Assembly: GCA_038502445.1 (NCBI GenBank)
Contig: JAHLJS010000006.1
Location: 61,957,146-62,021,145 of the forward strand
Source: Eremochloa ophiuroides
Taxonomy: Eukaryota; Streptophyta; Magnoliopsida; Poales; Poaceae
DNA: 64,000 nucleotides
Reading direction: 5' to 3'
The notes under the pieces were generated by a model. That model ran no database searches. It was given only the letters and a program-made list of their open reading frames with translations, and had not been told where the DNA came from. A program made the translations under genes and the position numbers. Shown here one piece after another: positions 45,624-56,385 of the stretch (its first letter is position 1; every line of letters begins with the position of its first letter).

Positions 45624-45894
45624 TGTTGGCCATTGATCTGATGGATCAAGAGTGATAGAAAGCCCAGAAGGCAGCTTGGCCGATTGGCTGTTTGAATTGA
45701 AAGTAAACTCGGGATGCAGGCTTACAAGAGTTGGTGGCATGCCCCTGCTTATATGGCAGTGGAGCAGCCAACCACTACAGCATATTCCCAGTATAAAGTA
45801 AATGTTAATTGGCTTCCAAGCCACCTACCAAAAGCTGGGTAAAAAAGTAAAAGTGCAGGAAAGTAAGATACAAGTAGTTAGGTTTTATCTAACA
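45624..45894 (-). repeat. 5' LTR of copia element
   Basis: 271 bp, same ends as the left LTR. CAGGA follows at 45895. Confidence 0.9.
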
Positions 45895-45899
45895 CAGGA

Positions 45900-46733
45900 G
45901 GTATGTCCAAATAACCATTTTTTTATGGGCTTCGTGTTGTGTGCTTGATTATTTACTTAATTTTATTTCCATCTGCTGATTGAATTTTGTGTGAATAAAA
46001 TCAGACATGACACCCACCATATCAAAGTACCACTTTCTTTTTCTTTTTTTAAGGGCACAGGAGGTGTTGCTTACCATGAACCCAGGACAATGAAACTTAA
46101 TTGTGTCTAGAAGTAAGCACGTTTTGAGACTGAATTTGGTTTAAGCTGCCTCTGATATGATGTTTATTATCAGCTTATATATTGTTTGTGAGAATATCTC
46201 AAATGCATGTTGGAACTCCATATTATGCTTATGTAAATTATGTTCATGTATTCTTCAGTTGCATCACAGAATGGAGTGATCTACATCTACTAGAAGATGC
46301 CTCTTAGGCTGTTAGCACCCATTACCTTTAGGATCCTTACCTTTACTCAAGCATATCGAATTTCATAAAGGAAAGGTTGCTTCAGAAGTGCTTTCTAACA
46401 TCCAGTTTACAACAATCTAATTTCTTAGATTTGCTTGTACGGTCATGTGGAAAAGACTCCCAAGACATTTTGGCCTTTGCCCATATCCATTTTCACTCCT
46501 TTAATTATCAAAAATTGAAACAATTTACTCTTTCAATTATCAAGAAATTGTAATAATAAAATTCAAATTCAAATTAGATCAAATATAAATACCATTCATC
46601 CGTAGCAACGTACCTAGTCTAACTCAAGAGTGCCGAGGGATTTGGAAAAATAACATGTACCTATATTAGTAAGTAGTACAAATTTTGCTTTTGCCGTGGT
46701 AAACCGCTTCGCTTTCTGATTTGAGGGCCCGTT
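45900..46733. other. Right part of the Helitron-like segment, then intergenic
   Basis: AT-rich sequence continuing the host of the copia insertion. No coding exon is recognised. The putative Helitron 3' end lies at 46598-46617. Confidence 0.4.
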
Positions 46734-46847
46734 TCAGTTTCCGATTCGGCGGAGGCGGCCTCGTCAGCCGCTATAAATCCTACCGACGGTTCAGTTTCCG
46801 ATTCGGCGGAGGTGGCCTCGTCAGCCACTATAAATCCTACCGACGGT
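46734..46847 (+). promoter_or_regulatory. Duplicated promoter segment with two TATA boxes
   Basis: A 57-bp unit beginning TCAGTTTCCGATTCGGCGGA and ending ACCGACGGT occurs twice head to tail with two or three changes. Each has CTATAAATCC (about 46771-46780 and 46828-46837). It lies about 0.4 kb before the F-box gene, with a MITE in between. Confidence 0.7.
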
Positions 46848-46888
46848 GTGCCTCAGCAGAAGCAGAGATTGGGCCTACCTAAAACAGA

Positions 46889-47107
46889 GGCCCCGTTTAG
46901 ATCCTAGTTGCAGTTGTAACTCTGCATTGTAGCACGTTCGTTTGTATTTGACAACTTTTATCCAATCATGGCCTAAATAGGTTTAAAAGATTCGTCTCAT
47001 GATGTACATGCAAAAAGTACAAACATACAAATATTTCGTCAACATTTAATGCTCCATATATGTATCGTAATGTTGATGTGATTAGTTGTCATTCTAATTT
47101 GCAATGA
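46889..47107. mobile_element. MITE, GGCCCTGTTTAGAT family, copy 2 (inverted, 3' worn)
   Basis: Starts GGCCCCGTTTAGATCCTAGT, the inverse orientation of the copies at 23791 and 49584. The right terminus is degraded (ends near CTAATTTGCAATGAATC). It sits between the duplicated TATA segment and the F-box start codon. Confidence 0.7.
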
Positions 47108-47209
47108 ATCAGCGCCAGAGTCTCACGGCGAGGAACAGAGCAACCAGTTCCCGTGTGAGGCGGAAAAGTTTCAATTTTTTCCCCAACCTGCGTCGCCGCG
47201 TGCGTCGAT

Positions 47210-48567
47210 ATGGAACCGGCGACAGCCAACGGATCCACATCGGGATCTAGCTCGGGGCCTACCGCCGGCGACACCCGTGATTGGTCCCACTTGCCGGAGG
47301 AACTTCTGGTTAGCGTCCTTGGAGCGCTGCACGTCGCCGATGCCGTCCGCTCCGGCGCCGTCTGCACGCCGCGTTCCGCCGGTTCCGCCTCCCGTCGCCG
47401 AAGCAGCCCCCCTGCCTGGTCTACGCTTCCGACGCCATCGCCCCAGGCGCCGTCGCGCTCCACTGCCCGTCCACCGGCACCACGCTGCGGATCCCCTTCC
47501 CAGAGGCGACGCTCTTCCGACGGCCCCTGGTGGGCTCCGGCCACGGCTGGCTGGTCACCGTCGACGAGGCCTCCAACCTGCACCTTATCAACCCCGTCAC
47601 CGGCGACCAGGTCGCGCTCCCACCCATCACCGCGATGCACCACGTGCGGAGCGGTACGGACGAGGAGGGCGAGCCCGCGTACCTCGTCTACGAGAATCTT
47701 CTTGGGGACTACTACAATCGCATGAAGCTCCGGTTCGAGGTGGACACGAGGCCGACCATCCTGGAGAAGGACCAGGCGTATGAGTGCATGTACTTCCGCG
47801 TCGTGCTCTCGGCCAGCCCGTCCGCCGCCGGGAGCGCCTGCGTCGTGCTGCTCCTGCACATGCCGCGGGGCGAGATCTCCTTCGCCAGGCTCGGCGATGA
47901 CCGGTGGACCTGGGTCGCACCGGGAGACGACACGGGTCTCCCGTCGAGGAACGGCTACCGTGATGCCATCTACTGTGCCACCGATGGCTTGTTCTACCTG
48001 CTAGATTACGAAGCCTCCATGTACAGCTTGGACCTCAACGGGCCTTCGCCGGTGGCACGTAAGGTCCTCGACAGCATGCCGAAGTCTGACGACCTGACCA
48101 AATACCTCGTTCAGACACCGGCCGGTGACATCTTGCAAGTTTGGAGGTCCAGGGATTACGTCGACTCGAAAATACCGGCGGAGTATCCACCGGACTACGT
48201 GGACGACAGCATGAATGGCGTGGACCCGTGTTTGGAGCTCAACACGATTGATATGCAGTTGTACAAGGTTGACCTCCATGGACACAAGGCGGAGCCGATC
48301 AAGAGCCTGCCGGAGTTTGCATTGTTCCTAGGCTTTAGTCGCTCTCTGTGCCTACCGGTGATGGATTTCCCTGGGTTAAAGGCAAATTGTGCTTACATGA
48401 CAGACGACTACGTAGAGTTCGTGAACTTCTTTAAGCATAACAGGCGAGAAATTGGTGTTTGGAGTATAGCAGACCAAAGCATGTCGAAGCTTGATGACGT
48501 CTCACCGGTTAATTATCCTTGGCTGAATTGGCCATCTCCTATCTGGATTGAGCCATCCCTTTTCTAG
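47210..48567 (+). pseudogene. F-box / DUF295 gene with an early frameshift
   Basis: The ATG at 47210 opens a frame with an F-box core (D-W-S-H-L-P-E-E-L-L, near residue 25, on through about 50). After V-R-S-G-A-V-C-T the homologous reading passes to another frame at about 47365-47385. It then runs open to the stop at 48565-48567 as a DUF295 domain (about 340 residues, with W-L-V-T-V-D-E and the terminal P-W-L-N-W-P-S-P-I-W-I-E-P). F-box/DUF295 proteins are substrate receptors of SCF ubiquitin ligases and form a large, fast-changing family in grasses. A small deletion near the end of the F-box explains the shift. Either this is a pseudogene or a start in the second frame gives a protein without an F-box. 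Confidence 0.8.
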
Positions 48568-48959
48568 CGAGTGGAGGATGCTTGCAAAAAACTATTGTAT
48601 AGTACTTTTTTTCTATATATTTGCTATAAATTGACTATTTTTTATTCAGATAGTTGTGACCATTAATCTTAGAAGTACACTCGATGTAGCTTCGATGGTA
48701 TACTATACTAATGAATTGATTTCTTTTTTGCCACCAAATAATTGTATTGTATTACCTGTTAGCACCAAAATTTTTGAAGTCAATTGTGGCAAATATATCT
48801 GGAGATGCAGTCATTTGATGTGCTTAGATGTTCTGTCGCATATCTTTGTTGTTAGATGGATGTTCAAGCTACGGATTGGGTCGGTCGATATGAGGACCAT
48901 CTCCCATCGTTCTTCTTGTGGATATTACCATTATTATTTTTTAATACTATAAGCATTAG
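48568..48959. other. 3' flank of F-box gene
   Basis: AT-rich, presumed 3' UTR and intergenic DNA. No feature recognised. Confidence 0.4.
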
Positions 48960-49200
48960 TTCAGCAACCGGACGCCCGCTTCGTGGCGCTGGACGCGGAC
49001 CGCGACGGCCGCCTCTCGTACGCCGAGATGGCTGATGCATGCGGGGGAGGCGTACGTCAGGAGTTCGGGGCCGACACGCCGGCGCCCGCTTCGACCGCGA
49101 TGGCCGATGGGACAGCGCCATGGACCTGGACGAGCGGCATGCTCCCCGTGCAGATGGTGATCGAGGAAGGATCAACGGCCCAGAAATTCGGTTGTTTCTG
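48960..49200 (+). pseudogene. EF-hand protein fragment
   Basis: One frame encodes a 12-residue calcium-binding loop pattern D-A-D-R-D-G-R-L-S-Y-A-E followed by M-A-D-A. In another frame slightly downstream comes F-D-R-D-G-R-W-D with D-L-D-E, a damaged second loop. No start codon, no complete pair of EF-hands, and a frameshift between. It is a calmodulin-like gene remnant or captured piece, ended by a Stowaway MITE at 49249. Confidence 0.5.
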
Positions 49201-49248
49201 GAAGCTAAAACAACCGAGAACCGACAGCCCTATAACGTTAAGATCGTA

Positions 49249-49505
49249 CTCCCTCCGTCCCAAAATAGATGTCATTTTCGCTTCTCGAAAAGTTAGCTTT
49301 TTTTAACTTTAACTAATTTTATATTAAAAAATATTCATATTGAACGTACACAACTAGTATCATTAGAAAGATCTTTAAATCTAGTTTTTTAACAAATTTA
49401 TTTGGAAATAAAAATGTTGCATATATTTTCAATAAATCTAGTCAAAGTTGAAAAAGTTTAACCCGTACGCTTCCTATAGCGTCATCTAATATGGGACGGA
49501 GGGAG
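49249..49505. mobile_element. Stowaway MITE
   Basis: CTCCCTCCGTCCCAAAATAG at the left and the inverse at the right, TA on both sides. 257 bp, the same length as the copy at 18685-18941. Confidence 0.9.
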
Positions 49506-49583
49506 TATGACAAGTTGTCACAAATCCTGGTCAAAACATTTGATCGACGACACTGAGAGTAAATATTTGACCAGACCAATTAT

Positions 49584-49816
49584 GGCCCTGTTTAGATCCA
49601 CTGTAAATTGCAATTGCAACTAATCACATCAATGTTGCGGCACATACATGGAACATTAAATGTAGACGAAATGTTTGCATGTTTGTATTTTTTGCATGTA
49701 CATCACGAGACGAATCTTTTAAGTCTACTTGGGCCATGATTGGATAAAAGTTGTCAAATACAAACAAACGTGTTACAGTGCAGAATTATAACTGTAACTG
49801 GGATTTAAACACAGCC
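49584..49816. mobile_element. MITE, GGCCCTGTTTAGAT family, copy 3
   Basis: Starts GGCCCTGTTTAGATCCACTG and ends GGATTTAAACACAGCC. The body matches the copy at 23791-24023 closely (for example GTACATCACGAGACGAATC). It lies about 290 bp before the ectodomain exon at 50105. Confidence 0.75.
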
Positions 49817-50051
49817 TACCAAGACGGCTGCAAGCAGCCAAGCATGGCTTTGAGCCTTTGACATTTGACACAACCTTCCTTATTCCTTCATTCATGTGAC
49901 CGCGACGCCTTCCGCAACGATTACGTACTGTTCTCAGTTCTCTACTGCTGTCATCGTCAACACAGCTGTGTTCGCCGAATCTGCTAAGCCGGACCTCTCG
50001 TGTCCACACAACGTGACGATGGACCGGGCCGGGAATTATATACGAAGTGCC

Positions 50052-50058
50052 TATATAA
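50052..50058 (+). promoter_or_regulatory. TATA box of second receptor kinase gene
   Basis: TATATAA in GCCTATATAAGCTC, about 50 bp before the ATG at 50105. Confidence 0.65.
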
Positions 50059-51475
50059 GCTCGCGCGCATTTTCAGCTTACCACTACTCTGCTAGTATTT
50101 CTTCATGACGCGTTGTCGTTGCTTCTTCTTTCTTGTAGCTGTAGCCTTCCTGATTCATGGCTTTGGCACGCCGCGTGGGTGCTCTGCAGCGCCAACCGCG
50201 GCGCCGCCGTCCTCCGGTTCTTCCTCATCGTGCGCGGCTGCCGTCGCGTGCGGCGAGGTCAACATCACCTACCCGTTCCATCTCCTCTCCGCCACCGGCG
50301 GCGGCGGCGGCGGCGGCGCCTTCTGTGGCTACCCCGGCCTGGGCCTCGACTGCGTGGACGACGGCAACACGACGACGACGGTGCTCCGGCTGAGCACCAA
50401 CAACAACACCGTGCTCACCATCAACTACCCGGCGCGCACCATGTTCGTGGTCGACTCCGGCATCGACCGCGCCGGGTACGACTGCCCGAGCGTCGCGCAC
50501 AACGTGACGGTCGCGCCGGGGTCCGGGCTGCAGTTCACCACGTCGGACGCCAGCCTCACCTTCCTCGTCGGCTGCGCGGGCGGCGGCGACGGCGACGGTG
50601 CCCCGCCCTCGGGGTGTCTCACCGGATCCGCACCGATAGGCTGCGGCCTCAGCGGCGTGGCCGGGGACAGGGAGAGATCTTACGTCTTCCGGGGCGCCAC
50701 CGCCGCCGCTGCCGCGCTGCCGGGAGGAAGCGAGTGCGCCGGGTCGCGATCGTCCTGCCGTGGCACGGTGACCATGCCGGTGTACGCGGCGCTGTTCGAC
50801 GTGCCGAGCCTGTCCAACCTGTCCGCCAGCTATGCCAGGGTGCTCAAGAACGGGTTCGAGTTGAGCTGGGACAGCAGCTTCGACGCGCAGTGTGGCCCGT
50901 GCGAAAGCTCCGGCGGGCGGTGCAGATACAACCGGACGACGAGCACCGCTTCTGGCGGCGGCGGTGACGGTGACGGCCCGGTGGCGTTCAGTTGCGTCTG
51001 CCCCGATGGACGGTCGCGACCAACTGACTGCGGTACGTTAGGAGTTTGGCAGCTTTTATGCACGTTTATAGCCCACCACAAATCCACTGCCTCCTGTTTG
51101 TTCTCTATTTTTTCCTCGATCGGCCTCTTCTCCAGTTCCATCCCGCGCGCGGCCCCGCCTCTTCAATCTTTACGTACCTTAGCCTCACGCCGCTCTTCTT
51201 CGAATCCATAACAGCAAATATAATAAGTCTTACCAGACAAGTTGTAAGGTCTTCCATGTCATAAAAATCCTAGAGGGAGGTGAGAAAATACAAGAGAGAA
51301 AACGGGACGTTTGCTGAGGGTAGATGTGAGTGAAGGCATAAAGAGGCATTATCTTTGACCGAAGTTGAAGCAAAGATTGTCAATGATTTTTCAATCTAAC
51401 ATTAATACCCAGCAAGACCTTTTCTATCTTAGCTCTAAAATAAGAACCCGTTTGGCATCTTTAACTCTAAAATAA

Positions 51476-51800
51476 GACCCTATTTAGTACAGCTCAACTT
51501 CACTGGTAAAGTTGTTTTTTTTTAAAATAGCTTCATGAAGAACTTTTTAGATGAAGCTAAGCTATTTTGAAAATGTTATTTGACAAAACAGTTTCACCAA
51601 CAACATAATGTATGGTTGTGAGAGAGAAATAAAGGAGAAGATTAGAATAAGCTATTTTTAAGTTTCATATTAACTCATCTTTTTGTGAGAGAAGGAGAAA
51701 AACAACTTCACCCATAAAACTATTTTGAAAAAGGATGTTTGATAAAAAAAAAAGCTCATAGCAGCTCATGAAGTTATTGTGAGTTGTACCAAATAGGTCC
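51476..51800. mobile_element. MITE in intron 1, sister of 109-439
   Basis: GACCCTATTTAGTACAGCTC at the left and the inverse GAGTTGTACCAAATAGGTCC at the right. TAA lies on both sides, as for PIF/Harbinger MITEs. AT-rich with AGCTTCATC/AACTTCA motifs. Confidence 0.7.
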
Positions 51801-53683
51801 TAAATGTGCTGAAACAAAAGAAATGCAGTCCTCTCAGAAAAGTAAAGTCTCTTCCTTTTCCAGTTAAATAGAGATATTGTGAAGTGTTTTTTTTCTAGAA
51901 TACAGTACATGCATGCACATAGTACACAAAATCAGTTCAATAAGCATATCGATCCATATTAGCCCTAACTTTTTAAATTTAATAAAGCCTTTTAAGAATG
52001 GCCAGCATTTGTAATTAAGTTGATCAGAAATTCCACCTTGTTGAAGATCTGGTGGTGCTACTCGAAGACTTAAATGAATAGCCATCGTTGTTAAGAACAA
52101 CCGATGCCTTATGTATGTGTATTGGATCCGCTCTTCTCTATTAGCATGAACACATGAATGAGATTCTATTTCTCTTCCTTATTCTTCAAAAATAGAACCC
52201 CCCAACCTAAGTGCGGAAGGATGTTTTCAAATTTAAATAGTTAATAATTAGGGCGTTTGGCTACTCCCGGTGGTCGGTGGTTTGCTATCGTGGTGATTAT
52301 CATGTGACTATATTCTAAGTATAAATGCAGGAATATATAGCTTCAATGATATCATCATGTTATAGTATATATCTATATAGTACCGCTGATGTTTCTTAGA
52401 CACTTTCGAAACAATTAATCTAGTGTTTGTGTCTATGAAAGTTGATCCAAAGCATGGAAACAAGAAACTCAAACAACTATATATAAAACTTTTTGCAATT
52501 TATGTGTTTATGAAAATTAATAACAATCTTCATCTACTTTTCACTGCAGGGCATGGTATCACAAGGAGGGACATCAAAACATGTAAGAAAAACACACATA
52601 TATACATTCATTTACATATGCAACCTAGTATAAAAATGTCACATATGTTGTATGTACTCACTATGCACAGAGCACGGATCTGAGCATTGCAAAATGTTGA
52701 GCCTTATTAATTGTTCTCACTGTCCATAGATGTAATAGCGTCAACGACGAGTATGGTTTTCATGCTCCTATTGTTTCTGGCCTATCTCATGTATTGCAAG
52801 AGAACATATGGCTCGTTCATCTTCTGGAGAAAACGATCATACATTTCGCCAAGAGTTGAAGCTTTCCTACAAAGATATGGTTCTCTACACCCAAAGGTTT
52901 ACTCCTACATGGAAGTGAAACGGATGACAAAATCATTTGCACATCAGCTAGGGCAAGGCGGATCCGGTGTTGTCTACAAGGGTAGTCTCCTTGACGGCCG
53001 CTTGGTTGCTGTGAAAATGCTCAAGGAGTTGGAAGGGGATGATGAGCAATTCATGAACGAGGTAGCAAGCATTAGCACCACCTCTCATGTCAACATCGTG
53101 ACTCTACTAGGGTTTTGCATACAAGGTTCCAAGAGAGCTCTTGTATATGACTACATGGCAAATGGTTCACTTGAGAGATTTATCTTCAACAGGCATTTAG
53201 AGGACAACAATTCCCTTACTTGGGGCAAACTATTTGAGATTGCAGTTGGCATTGCAAGAGGACTTGAATATCTACACAGAGGATGCAATACTAGAATTGT
53301 GCATTTCGACATCAAGCCCCACAATATCCTACTTGATGAGAACTTTTATCCAAAGATATCCGACTTCGGTTTGGCAAACTTAAGTGTACAAAAGGAGAGC
53401 ACGATATCCATTGGTGTAGCGAGGGGCACAGTTGGCTACATTGCGCCAGAAGTTTTCTCTCGACAATTTGGAGTTGTTAGTAGCAAATCTGATGTCTATA
53501 GCTACGGGATGATGATTCTTGAGATGGTTGGGTCTACAAGAACCACAAATAATAGTACTAACTGGGAGAGCAACGATGAAATCTATTTTCCACTATGGAT
53601 ATATGAAAATTTGGATCAGTATTGCCTTGATGCTTCTGAGATGTCTAAGAGCGATGGTGAGGTTGTAAGGAAGATGATCATTG

Positions 53684-53686
53684 TTG
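53684..53686. repeat. Left 3-bp target duplication (TTG) of CACTA element
   Basis: TTG immediately before CACTATGCC; repeated at 59179-59181. Confidence 0.88.
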
Positions 53687-53708
53687 CACTATGCCAGAAA
53701 ACCTTATT

Positions 53709-54030
53709 CGTGACGCGTGTTAAGGCTTATCAGTGACGCGTAAAAAACGCGTCACTAATCTTGCGTCTGTAATAAGGTCACATTAGTGACGCGTAAAAAC
53801 GCGTCACCGATAGCATTTATCCGTGACGCGTGTAGCCAATACGCGTCACGGATAACGCTTATCAGTGACGCGTGTAGCTAATACGCGTCACAGATAACAC
53901 TTATCAGTGACGCGTGTATCCAATACGCGTCACGGATAACATTTATCTGTGACGTGTCCAGCCAATACGCGTCACGGATAACACTTTATCAGTGACACGT
54001 CCAGCCAATACGCGTCACTGATAACGATTT
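53709..54030. repeat. Left subterminal repeat array of CACTA element
   Basis: About a dozen TGACGCGT or variant (TGACGTGT, TGACACGT) motifs, paired head to tail with ACGCGTCAC/ATACGCGTCAC, separated by TATCAG/GATAA spacers. Each unit is roughly 48-50 bp. These are the expected transposase-binding repeats. Confidence 0.85.
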
Positions 54031-54599
54031 CAAAAAAGAAAAAAAAATACGATGATCCTGTATATATGCAATGATCCTATATATATATATTATTGATCAC
54101 ATTTACATGTCATCGAAATACAAATGTTTTGTGTTCACATATTACACAGGTCCGACCCCTAGCTATATTGAGTTCCGAGGAGCACACAACTAGACAAAAG
54201 ATGTTAACTGTACCCTTTGTCTTTTTTCATTCCAGATTAATATTGCTCACATTGTCTTAGTTGCCAATGTACCATCTCTGTTATGAGAACCAAAAGCTTC
54301 ACTTTCAGCATTGACATGACCCAGTAACCTACAAGGAAGATTCAATTTAGTAGATTTTAAAAAACAAAGTTCACCAATGGTCTGATGTGTAGGGGTATTT
54401 TGCAAACTGCTTACAGAGAATATGTGTACTTATTCAGAAATGAATAGCAGCAAGATAATGCATTAACTTCCAATTTCTAAATTCCCAACTCTTCCCAGAA
54501 TAGTTCCTCTATATATGTATATGTACTACAGATTGCTCAATGAAAAATTGTCAATCAAGTCCTAGGAAATATATTCCACTTGGCATCAAGCAATCTGTA

Positions 54600-54735
54600 A
54601 AAAGTCAAGAGGGTGGATGCAGATTCCAGTACCTGACAGCACCAGCCGGATGCTGTTGTGGAAGATGGTGTTGGGCAGGAGGCACCCCAGCTTGGCAGTC
54701 TCCCTGACGACCATGTCGTTGCCGGTGAAAAAATT
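54600..54735 (-). pseudogene. Captured exon fragment A, unknown source
   Basis: On the minus strand an open piece with G-N-D-M-V-V-R-E-T-A-K-L-G-C ends in TGTCAG/GTACTG, a good splice donor. It is markedly more GC-rich than its surroundings. I could not assign it. Confidence 0.4.
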
Positions 54736-55064
54736 ACATGTGCATCAGCAAATTTCAGCAGTAGCAATATGTTACAAAGCTGCCAATACTAAGTCTCTAG
54801 GCTATAACAATATTTTAGCAACACTCAGATTGATGCACTTAGCATTAAAAAATTAGTAGCAGCTCAATGTAGGTCACCTCCAATGAGAAGGGCTCTCTTG
54901 TGGCTATCAGGATCAGCAGTTGCACACTGCATTTAATTGTATGGTTAAAACATGATCCTAACCTTGTCCTCACCAGATGATGGTCCTAAGGTGGAGTTAA
55001 GAGCAGCATTGACAAGGTTACAGTATTAGCTTACATCAAGTACAACTCTGTGTATAAAAAGAAA

Positions 55065-55391
55065 TATGATACAAATTAGTGGTACCAACTCAGTGTTTAG
55101 ATGGCTTGCCAGTTCACGCAGAAAAAAAATAGCATGGTTATTGTTTGGCTGTGATACAATGAGCTTTGGTATAACTGATGGAACCATTCTCTTAATCAGC
55201 TCTACAGTCTTAATACCTACAATGTCCTCAGCGAATTCCTTAATTATTGCTGGATGAGTCACAAGTCTAGATGACAGATAGTCATATAAATTATTTCTAG
55301 CACTATAGTGCTTACTTATAAACGCTGCTGTGGACAAAGAGCACAGGCAGATCATTCCGTTCAGTTTGGCAAAACAGATCAAGTTTGACAT
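55065..55391 (-). pseudogene. Captured ATR-like kinase fragment (UME region)
   Basis: A minus-strand open frame of 121 codons (55391-55026) contains S-S-R-L-V-T-x-P, E-F-A-E-D-I-V-G-I-K-T, M-V-P-S-V-I-P-K-L-I-V-S-Q and L-A-S-H-L-N-T-E-L-V-P-L-I. These phrases resemble the UME helical region of plant ATR, the PI3K-like DNA-damage checkpoint kinase. The call is from memory of the family, not a search. Only this small internal part is present, with no kinase domain. It is a gene fragment carried by the CACTA element. Confidence 0.5.
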
Positions 55392-55526
55392 ATTATTTCT
55401 TCCCTTGTCCTTAGTCTCACATGCTGCACGTCATGACCCCAACAATTAAATAGTCAAGATCACGAACATCTTTATAGTGTAGATGCTCAGTAAGTGCTCA
55501 CAGAAGTGCAGGCCAGACAAACTCAC

Positions 55527-55641
55527 CTTCGGTGCCGTCCATCCGGTCATAACCAATGGGTAGCTCAGCATATAACAGTGCCCAAACAGACAGTCGTATA
55601 AATGATTCAACAAGTGGATTTACATGATCATGTGCTTCATC
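55527..55641 (-). pseudogene. Captured exon fragment B with intact splice sites
   Basis: A 115-nt open exon on the minus strand lies between TCTTGTAG and GTGAGTTTG. It contains D-E-A-H-D-H-V-N-P-L-V-E-S-F and Y-A-E-L-P-I-G-Y-D. Not assigned to a family. The intact splice sites and introns indicate capture from genomic DNA, not from RNA. Confidence 0.5.
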
Positions 55642-56306
55642 CTACAAGACAAATACAAATAAACTAGTTTGAATCTGCTATCTTACTGTCTTAGCTGCAA
55701 ACAGAGACCAAAATTGTTAAAAGCATCAAAGTAAACTAGTTTGAATATGCTATCTTACTGTCTTAGCTTAGATAGTACTACATGGTGCAAGATTAGTACA
55801 TGACACTACTAATAAATTTTAGGGCAGACATGTAAACTGGTTTCGGGCTGTAATAAGTCTGTCGCTACTTCACCAGATATAGACAAAAAAGAAATTACAG
55901 TTGCAACTAAACAATCGTAGATGTAGATGGAACAGCAAAATATCAGAGAATTGTTTTTCCTTTTTCCTCTATTATGATCTTGAGTTCTTGACAAACCTCT
56001 CTTCGGTATGCTTTAACTCTGAATTAGTACAGATATGGGCACCAAAAAAACTCTCTAAGTTCAGCAAATGATGAATACATGAATAAGAAAAAATAGAACT
56101 ATGGCATGTAAGAGTTATTCAACAGAAACATAATCTTTTTTCTAGCTAAATGGAGTTGAAGAAAAAAAAATCATGGCATGACTCTGCTGGAGATGAGGCA
56201 GAACAATTGTGTCCTAACTGGCTCATCATGATCAAAAGGCTAGAGGCACGACTGTACCAGGACAACTATGCAGAAAAAAATGCACAATAATACATACTCC
56301 AGTCAC

Positions 56307-56385
56307 CTTTTGCAGAGTGCTTCCTGCACTCCTTGTTCTTCCAGATAGTCCTGACTCCTGAACAGGCCAAATTCCAATGAACTCA
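56307..56385 (-). pseudogene. Captured exon fragment C with intact splice sites
   Basis: A 79-nt open exon on the minus strand lies between GGCTTGTGCAG and GTGACTGG. It contains E-F-I-G-I-W-P-V-Q-E-S-G. Not assigned. It precedes fragment B in transcription order, so the captured piece may be several exons of one gene. Confidence 0.45.

Larger units (their letters stand above)
40591..45894 (-). mobile_element. Decayed Ty1/copia LTR retrotransposon
   Basis: Two 271-bp LTRs (TGTTGGCCA...TATCTAACA), CAGGA target duplication (40586-40590 and 45895-45899), primer site next to the right LTR and polypurine tract next to the left LTR. It therefore reads on the minus strand. Coding order gag, protease, integrase, RT, RNase H is the copia order. 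The LTRs differ at about 16 of 271 sites (roughly 6 percent), so it is older than the Ty3/gypsy insertion. Confidence 0.92.
38082..46617 (+). mobile_element. Probable Helitron carrying host-like exons (copia nested inside)
   Basis: The left side starts with TC-rich TCTATATCTATATCTATAAT and then TATATACCTACTAAAGAG, a pattern seen at grass Helitron 5' ends. The right side ends CCGTAGCAACGTACCTAG followed by T, resembling grass Helitron 3' ends (usually CCGTAGCAACGCACGGG...CTAG/T). The expected 3' hairpin is weak. No replicase is inside. Between the ends are exon-like pieces with splice signals on the plus strand (about 38689-38912, 39870-39952, 40097-40185). A Ty1/copia element interrupts it. 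Exact ends are uncertain by several bases. Confidence 0.45.

Noticed and set aside
53700..54030. CRISPR-like regular repeats
   Set aside because: The spacers are not unique, the repeats occur in both orientations, and they lie just inside CACTA ends. They are transposon subterminal repeats in a plant genome.
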